A stretch of 64,000 nucleotides of DNA from Priestia taiwanensis (GTDB lineage Bacteria; Bacillota; Bacilli; Bacillales; Bacillaceae_G): NCBI RefSeq assembly GCF_014638355.1, contig NZ_BMFK01000001.1, positions 1,131,160-1,195,159 on the forward strand. Reading direction: 5' to 3'. The notes under the pieces were generated by a model. That model saw only the letters and a list, made by a program, of their open reading frames with translations. It was not told the origin of the DNA and made no database searches. Below, piece after piece: positions 58,802 to 64,000 of the stretch. Made by a program: the position numbers and the translations under genes. Position 1 is the first letter of the stretch, and every line of letters starts with the position of its first letter.

Positions 58802-60529
58802 TCATCCGTTATTTCTATTCGTATCAGTATTAGTAGGAAAAAGTAATTTAATAACCGTCCCTACACCTTTTTGACTCATCACTTGCACTTCTCCACCATG
58901 AGCTTGTACTAACTGATGTGCAATCGCCATTCCTAGACCTGAGCCATCGCTACTATCCGTTGTCGTTCCACCTCGATAATAACGATTGAATAATTTGTCT
59001 ATTGTTTCTGTATCCATTCCAACTCCATTGTCTTTCACCAAAATAGCTGTAGATGTACGGCGTTGTTCAACTACTACTGTTATTTCTGTATCACTTGGGT
59101 TATGTTCCCTTGCATTTGCCAACAAATTATTCATCATTCTAGTAAACCATTTTACATCAATATCTAGAAAGACTTCTTCTTGCGTACATTGAAGTTGTAC
59201 TAGATTATCCGCCATACAATAGGACTTCACTAGTTCTCTTAATAAGGATACAACTTCTCTCTTTTCTTTTTGCAATGGTAAACCATTATTTTTTAATCGA
59301 TATGTTAACGTAAGGTCATCAATTAGTTCACTCATATACGCAGACTTTTCCTTCATAATATGGCCGAATTCCATCGTCTCCTCCTTCGACCACGTATAAG
59401 CATCCGTTTCTAATAACGTCGCATATCCGTAAATAGAGGAAAGAGGTGTTTTTAAATCATGAGATAAACCTGTAATCCATTCTTCTCTCGTCTTTTCTAT
59501 CTTTTTCTGTTCCTCTGCATTTCGTTTTAACGTGTCACCTAAAGATTCTAAGGAAACAAGAACACCTTTAAATACTCGATAGCGTTTATGTAGCACATTC
59601 CTTTTATTTAAAAGTGGTTTTTTCCCTTTTTTGTTTCTTGGCTCTTCTAATTTCCCCTCAGACATATTATTAACCCATCTCATTATGTGTAAAATCGGAA
59701 TTCCAAATTTCTTGCCATACCAGAAGGCTAAACTAGCAATTAACAAAATTAAAAGCATAATGGCTACTAATATTGCTTTTAGCATATTCATACCAATATG
59801 AACATCCATAACATCATCTGGACTATACTTAATGTTATCAATTCCAACTACATATAATAACTCTTCTCTTTCTATATAGCTCGTAGATAATTGAACTGGC
59901 GAATTCCATGGTTCTTTCTCCGCCGACAAAATATCATTAAATGTGTAAGTAGCATCTTTCGTCAATCCGAATTGCTGTATTTTTTCCCCTTTGGCATTAT
60001 ATACATGCATCCATGCATGCTGCTGTTGTAGGTAATCGTTGTCTTCATTCGTAATGGTAGGAAATGTTTCTTTGTTCTTTAACACATTCAATATACGTTT
60101 ACTTTTGTGTGTTTCTCCATATAAGACTGATACTTGTTCCCCAGATGGAAGTTTAACAGACCAATGGTGCGTTTTGTAATTCTCTAAATCAAGAGTAACT
60201 AAATCGATAAAACGATATGACACTGGTACGTCATTAGGTGTATTCACACTCCCAATGACTACGCCTTCTTCATCAATGACTTGTAGCCATCCATCCTTCG
60301 CTAAAACCGATTCACGAATCTCTCCCTTTATATATGCTTCACTATCCTCTATCTCTATACCGTACTCCAAATACCCAACTGATACTCTTGTGAAATCAGA
60401 CTCTCTTTCAGCAGACATAAGCTCCCCTGCCAAATAAATGAGCAATACGAGCAGAAAAGTAATAATAATAAAAAGTAGCCCTACAAAATGAAACACGAAG
60501 CGAAATGTGAGCCTACGCCTTATATTCAT
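58802..60529 (-). CDS. Sensor histidine kinase
   Basis: The 575-aa kinase has two membrane segments (about 12-34 and 248-271) around a 210-residue extracellular domain, a HAMP-like linker, the phosphoacceptor His357 (GLSHDLKTP), the N box (NNLLANAREH, 467-476), DNGVGMD (500-506) and GSGLGMAIAH (529-538). It overlaps the response regulator gene by 4 bases (ATGA). Signal unknown; the divergent ABC genes suggest a peptide, antibiotic or envelope signal. Confidence 0.93.
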   Translation of the reverse strand: MNIRRRLTFRFVFHFVGLLFIIITFLLVLLIYLAGELMSAERESDFTRVSVGYLEYGIEIEDSEAYIKGEIRESVLAKDGWLQVIDEEGVVIGSVNTPNDVPVSYRFIDLVTLDLENYKTHHWSVKLPSGEQVSVLYGETHKSKRILNVLKNKETFPTITNEDNDYLQQQHAWMHVYNAKGEKIQQFGLTKDATYTFNDILSAEKEPWNSPVQLSTSYIEREELLYVVGIDNIKYSPDDVMDVHIGMNMLKAILVAIMLLILLIASLAFWYGKKFGIPILHIMRWVNNMSEGKLEEPRNKKGKKPLLNKRNVLHKRYRVFKGVLVSLESLGDTLKRNAEEQKKIEKTREEWITGLSHDLKTPLSSIYGYATLLETDAYTWSKEETMEFGHIMKEKSAYMSELIDDLTLTYRLKNNGLPLQKEKREVVSLLRELVKSYCMADNLVQLQCTQEEVFLDIDVKWFTRMMNNLLANAREHNPSDTEITVVVEQRRTSTAILVKDNGVGMDTETIDKLFNRYYRGGTTTDSSDGSGLGMAIAHQLVQAHGGEVQVMSQKGVGTVIKLLFPTNTDTNRNNG

Positions 60530-61239
60530 CTTTGTACCTTCCCATGACTCACCATTTTGTAACCAAGTCCTCTTAACGTTAGTAAATATTGTGGTTTACT
60601 TGGATTCTCTTCAATCTTTTCTCGTATTTTCCGAATATGTACCATCACTGTATTTTCATCGTATAGAAGATCATCTCCCCACACTTGATAATATAATTGT
60701 TCTTTCGTAAATACTCGGTTGCAATTTTGACAAAAGAAAGCTAATAGTTTATAAATTTGAGCCGTACAAGGTATACTCTTCCCTTCTACAATAAGTTCAG
60801 CAGATTGTAAGTTTAATTGAAACCTTCCATAGTCTAGCACTCGTTCTTGCTCTATATGCCCTTTCGTCGCAAGATAACGAGATAATTGTGCTTTCACACG
60901 TGCAACTACTTCAAGGGGATTAAATGGTTTCGGAATATAATCATCACATCCATATGCAAATCCTGTTAATTTGTCTAAGTCCGACGTTTTCGCAGAGAGA
61001 AAGAAGATAGGAACATTAGAAGTGGCTCGTATTTGAGGTACTAATTCATATCCAGACATGCCCGGAAGCATAATATCCAAAATAATTAAGTCGTATGTAT
61101 ATTGTTCGATTAACGTAAGCGCCTCTTCCCCACTTGTACAACTATCTACAGAAGAAAAACCCTCCTTCTGTAAAACTAATTTCACCATATTCAAAATGGC
61201 CACTTCATCGTCTACAATTAAAATTTTCCCTTTATTCAT
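60526..61239 (-). CDS. OmpR/PhoB-type response regulator
   Basis: The 237-aa protein has the receiver acidic pair (DDE, 10-12), phospho-acceptor Asp55 (LDIMLPG), KPF (about 104), and a C-terminal winged helix (VWGDDLLYDENTVMVHIRKIREKIE). Direct repeats TTAAGGTT at 61258-61279 are probably its binding sites, so it likely activates the divergent ABC genes. Confidence 0.93.
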   Translation of the reverse strand: MNKGKILIVDDEVAILNMVKLVLQKEGFSSVDSCTSGEEALTLIEQYTYDLIILDIMLPGMSGYELVPQIRATSNVPIFFLSAKTSDLDKLTGFAYGCDDYIPKPFNPLEVVARVKAQLSRYLATKGHIEQERVLDYGRFQLNLQSAELIVEGKSIPCTAQIYKLLAFFCQNCNRVFTKEQLYYQVWGDDLLYDENTVMVHIRKIREKIEENPSKPQYLLTLRGLGYKMVSHGKVQR

Positions 61240-61257
61240 GCAATACCCCTTTTCATT

Positions 61258-61310
61258 TTAAGGTTATATTAAGGTTGTATTAAATAAGCAATAAACTGCC
61301 ATTATTATAC
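61258..61310 (+). promoter_or_regulatory. Response regulator sites and ABC operon promoter
   Basis: TTAAGGTTATA (61258-61268) and TTAAGGTTGTA (61269-61279), followed by TTAA (61280), are 11-base-period direct repeats, the geometry used by OmpR-type regulators. TATACT (61305-61310) may be the -10 of the ABC operon. Confidence 0.65.
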
Positions 61311-61345
61311 TAAAGATAAGCAAGTAATGGGAAGGAGATAACAAT

Positions 61346-62029
61346 ATGTGGGCAATTTGCACTCATGAATTTAAAAGTTACTTTAAGAGCATCAAATCGT
61401 TGATTATCATTGCTATTTTCGCCGGTACAGCATACTTAATTGCTGATTTCTTTGCAGAATACAAGGAAATCATTCCGCCAGAAATAGGAAATGACGTCTA
61501 TGCATTCGGTACAGTATTTGTCGTTTATTTCTTAGGAAGTTTATTTATCGCAGCTATTTCACATGATGTTATTAATCGTGAAATAAGTTCAAGAACGATG
61601 AGATTCCTTGTCACAAAAACAACTCGAACAAATATCATACTAGGGAAATTTCTTGGAGGATGGTTATTTTGGCTATTTTGTATCACTGCATCCTTCGCCA
61701 TCATTTTTATCATGTCTCACAAGTTTTTATGGAAAGGCCTGCTAGAATGTATGGTTTTCATATCCGTTGCTCTAGCAATTAACCTTCTTTTCTCTATTTT
61801 ATTACCAAAGCCAGGATTGTCGATGTTTTTCGGAATCGTCTTTGGACTTGTCTTTCCAGCACTTAGCTTTGCTGCAATTTATTCTGAAAATATATATATA
61901 AACTGGTTGAAGCTCATTACCCCTTATTACTATACAGATTTAGGTGGGTACTATCCTCTTATTAACATCCTTTATGCTGGATTATTAGTATTCCTGTCAC
62001 TCATATTATTTAAGAGGAGAGATTTATAA
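61346..62029 (+). CDS. ABC-2 type transporter permease
   Basis: The 227-aa protein has six membrane segments in the ABC-2 pattern, with HDVINREISSRTMRFLVTKTTRTNIILGKFLGG as the cytosolic hinge. Its stop overlaps the ATPase start by 1 base. With the ATPase it likely exports a peptide or lipid-linked compound and is governed by the divergent two-component system. Confidence 0.88.
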   Translation: MWAICTHEFKSYFKSIKSLIIIAIFAGTAYLIADFFAEYKEIIPPEIGNDVYAFGTVFVVYFLGSLFIAAISHDVINREISSRTMRFLVTKTTRTNIILGKFLGGWLFWLFCITASFAIIFIMSHKFLWKGLLECMVFISVALAINLLFSILLPKPGLSMFFGIVFGLVFPALSFAAIYSENIYINWLKLITPYYYTDLGGYYPLINILYAGLLVFLSLILFKRRDL

Positions 62030-62937
62030 TGAATGTTATTGAAACAGTGAACCTTTCGAAGAAGTACGGATCGAAGACAGTCGTAAATAGTGTTCATTTA
62101 CAAGTGAAAAAAGGAGAGATTTTTGGTTTTTTAGGTAGAAACGGCGCAGGTAAATCAACCTTTATTAATATGATTACTGGCATCACTACTCCCTCGGCAG
62201 GATCGTTCAAATTACTGAATGAATCTACTCTGCAACACGTTCATAAACGTATTGGTGTACTACCTGATTATTCTTCTTTCTATGACTCCTTGACTGCGCT
62301 TGGGCACCTAAAGTATTATGCGAATATTAATGGATATACATTATCGAATGAAAGAGGAAAAGCAGTACTAGAGCGTGTAGGACTACTTGAGCATGCGAAT
62401 AAAAAAGTCGGGAAGTACTCATTTGGAATGAAGAAGAAACTAGGTATTGCACAAGCAATTATACATGATCCAGAACTCATCTTCTTAGACGAACCAACAT
62501 CTGGCGTAGATGCTGAATCAGGTATAAGTATTCGAAGGCTAATTGCCAAGCTACAACAACAAGGAAAAACAATCTTTATGACGTCACATAACTTAGATGA
62601 AGTCGAGAAAATATGTAACCGTATTGCTATTATGAAAGACGGAGAAATCACGCACGCAGGTACGATAGATGAATTACGTGCTCGCTATTCTTCATCTATT
62701 CAACTGGAGCTAAAACACACCCCATTCTCTGAGCACATGCAACCTATTATGGATGACTTTTTACAAGATATTGGAAAAGGTGTTATCACAAATAATAATA
62801 AAACAACGTTAACAGTGGACAAAGAAGCTACTATTCCACGCATCGTTAAAGAATTTACAAAGTACGATATTGATTTATATAAATTACACGTTCATACACC
62901 TTCCTTAGAAGATATCTTTTTGGATGAGAGTAAATAA
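62029..62937 (+). CDS. ABC transporter ATP-binding protein
   Basis: The 302-aa ATPase has Walker A GRNGAGKST (about 36-44), the signature-like YSFGMKKKLGIAQA (in place of LSGGQ), Walker B LIFLDEPTSGVDAE, and the switch His in MTSHNLDEVE, plus a C-terminal extension. It resembles BcrA/ YtrB-type exporters. It is the second gene of a two-gene unit with the permease. Confidence 0.92.
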   Translation: MNVIETVNLSKKYGSKTVVNSVHLQVKKGEIFGFLGRNGAGKSTFINMITGITTPSAGSFKLLNESTLQHVHKRIGVLPDYSSFYDSLTALGHLKYYANINGYTLSNERGKAVLERVGLLEHANKKVGKYSFGMKKKLGIAQAIIHDPELIFLDEPTSGVDAESGISIRRLIAKLQQQGKTIFMTSHNLDEVEKICNRIAIMKDGEITHAGTIDELRARYSSSIQLELKHTPFSEHMQPIMDDFLQDIGKGVITNNNKTTLTVDKEATIPRIVKEFTKYDIDLYKLHVHTPSLEDIFLDESK

Positions 62938-62948
62938 AGAGTAAACCA

Positions 62949-62981
62949 AATAGCTACTAGCATTTATTTCCAGTAGCTATT
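62949..62981. terminator. Bidirectional terminator
   Basis: AATAGCTACT and AGTAGCTATT pair perfectly between convergent ABC genes. Confidence 0.85.
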
Positions 62982-63004
62982 CCTTTTATTTCATACCAAT
63001 AATT

Positions 63005-64000
63005 TCAAGATGCATCTTCAAATTGACTATTATATAAATCTGCATAGAATCCTTTTTCGGCAATCAATTCTTCGTGGTTACCACTTTCAATAACATCTCC
63101 GTCTTTCATCACTAAAATCAAATCAGCATTTTTAATGGTGGAAAGTCTATGTGCAATAACAAATGCTGTTTTCCCCTTCATTAACTTATCCATTGCTTCT
63201 TGAATAAGTGCTTCTGTTCGCGTATCAACGGAACTAGTCGCCTCATCTAAAATCAGCAACGGTGCTTTTTTTACCATTGCTCTTGCAATAGTAATAAGCT
63301 GCTTTTGTCCGACAGATAAACTTGATTTATCGTCCAATACTGTATCGTAACCTTTCGGCAACGTTCTAATAAAATGATGTAGACCTACTGCCTTACAAGC
63401 GGTAACAACTTCTTCATCAGTAACATCATCTTTGTTATACATGATGTTTTCTTTAACAGTACCTTCAAATAGCCACGTATCTTGTAGCACCATACAAAAT
63501 AACTCATGAACATTTTCCCGAGTAATGGACTGAATTGGTACTCCGCCAATCTTAATTTCCCCGCTATCTACTTCATAGAACCGCATCAGAAGATTAACAA
63601 GCGTTGTTTTCCCAGCCCCAGTAGGTCCAACAATTGCAACTTTTTGCCCCGCTTTTATATAAGAAGAAAAGTCTTTAATAATAAGCTTCTCTTTCGTATA
63701 CCCAAACTTAACGTTTTTAAATTCCACATTCCCTTGGACATCTTTCGCATCTAACGTAACGGTCTTATTACTTTCATCTTCAAGTTCCTCTTCTTGTAAA
63801 AAGGCAAATACTCGTTCACTAGCGGCCGCAGTTGACTGCAAACTTGTAGCTACCTGCGCAAACTGAGACAATGGCTGAGTAAATAAGCGAATATACACCA
63901 TAAATGAAACAATAACACCAAATGTAATCGAACCATTCATTGTGAGTGCCGCACCTACTACACACACAACAACATAACCTAAATTCCCAATAAAGTTCAT
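63005..64000 (-). CDS. ABC transporter, half-type (TMD-NBD), 5' end outside the window
   Basis: The visible 331 residues hold the last membrane segments and the whole NBD: Walker A GPTGAGKTT, Q-loop MVLQDTWLFEGTVKENI, signature LSVGQKQLITIARAM, Walker B LLILDEATSSVD, switch AHRLSTI. This is a multidrug/lipid exporter of the YfiB/YfiC or LmrA type. A partner half-transporter probably lies beyond the window. Confidence 0.9.
   Translation of the reverse strand: MNFIGNLGYVVVCVVGAALTMNGSITFGVIVSFMVYIRLFTQPLSQFAQVATSLQSTAAASERVFAFLQEEELEDESNKTVTLDAKDVQGNVEFKNVKFGYTKEKLIIKDFSSYIKAGQKVAIVGPTGAGKTTLVNLLMRFYEVDSGEIKIGGVPIQSITRENVHELFCMVLQDTWLFEGTVKENIMYNKDDVTDEEVVTACKAVGLHHFIRTLPKGYDTVLDDKSSLSVGQKQLITIARAMVKKAPLLILDEATSSVDTRTEALIQEAMDKLMKGKTAFVIAHRLSTIKNADLILVMKDGDVIESGNHEELIAEKGFYADLYNSQFEDAS

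Noticed and set aside
1..64000. CRISPR arrays, rRNA or tRNA genes
   Set aside because: No regularly spaced repeats, and no rRNA or tRNA sequence was recognised by eye.

Overview
The window is chromosomal DNA from a low-GC Gram-positive rod, most likely the Bacillus cereus group. The main evidence is a feuABC bacillibactin/enterobactin uptake operon with a YbbA-like esterase, an HmoA (YetG)-type heme monooxygenase, a Rap-Phr pair, many GNAT and NUDIX genes, S-box and T-box leaders, and strong AGGAGG ribosome binding sites with frequent GTG/TTG starts. No rRNA, tRNA or CRISPR array was seen.

Layout. 1-4.7 kb looks like the end of a decayed prophage or integrated element: small genes, two interrupted genes, two paralogous secreted SH3-like proteins and a tyrosine recombinase next to ordinary chromosomal genes. 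4.7-14 kb holds GNAT, NUDIX and oxidoreductase genes, the Fur-type hmoA gene, an ArsR repressor with an old-yellow-enzyme gene (three copies of one operator), and a MutS2-like ATPase behind a long leader. 14.3-19 kb is the ferric siderophore operon. 19.2-20.8 kb is a SAM-riboswitch-controlled NhaC-family transporter, probably for methionine. 21-33 kb is a mixed accessory zone (HAD/LacI pair, DMT exporter, CsaA, two methyltransferases, GNAT/NUDIX/ASCH, ankyrin, MarR). 33.4-36 kb has a Rap-Phr quorum pair and a GNAT gene set among repeats. 36-43 kb has HAD, MsrA, a FusB-type EF-G-binding protein, a CD3324-type regulator with a structured leader, and an MFS pump with a leader peptide. 43-50 kb has a GDPD lipoprotein, fused gene remnants, a CidA/LrgA-LrgB pair, a serine hydrolase, GNATs, HAD and MFS genes. 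50-57 kb has cell-surface genes, a prohibitin-like protein with a tiny membrane partner, a partial segmental duplication, and an SNF-family transporter behind a T-box whose decision module occurs three times. 57-64 kb has cysK, an O6-alkylguanine methyltransferase, a two-component system divergent from an ABC transporter, and the 3' part of a multidrug-type ABC gene.

The most interesting theme is RNA-level control near translation-linked genes. The MutS2-like ATPase and the MFS pump each have a promoter, a short ribosome-loaded upstream ORF and an intrinsic terminator before the gene. A methyltransferase gene has a short upstream ORF and a sequestered ribosome binding site. A FusB-family protein is nearby. 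Together these suggest several independently controlled responses to ribosome-targeting stress. The MutS2-like gene is the least expected of these, because it lacks the Smr nuclease domain. These regulatory readings come from sequence alone and need experimental tests.
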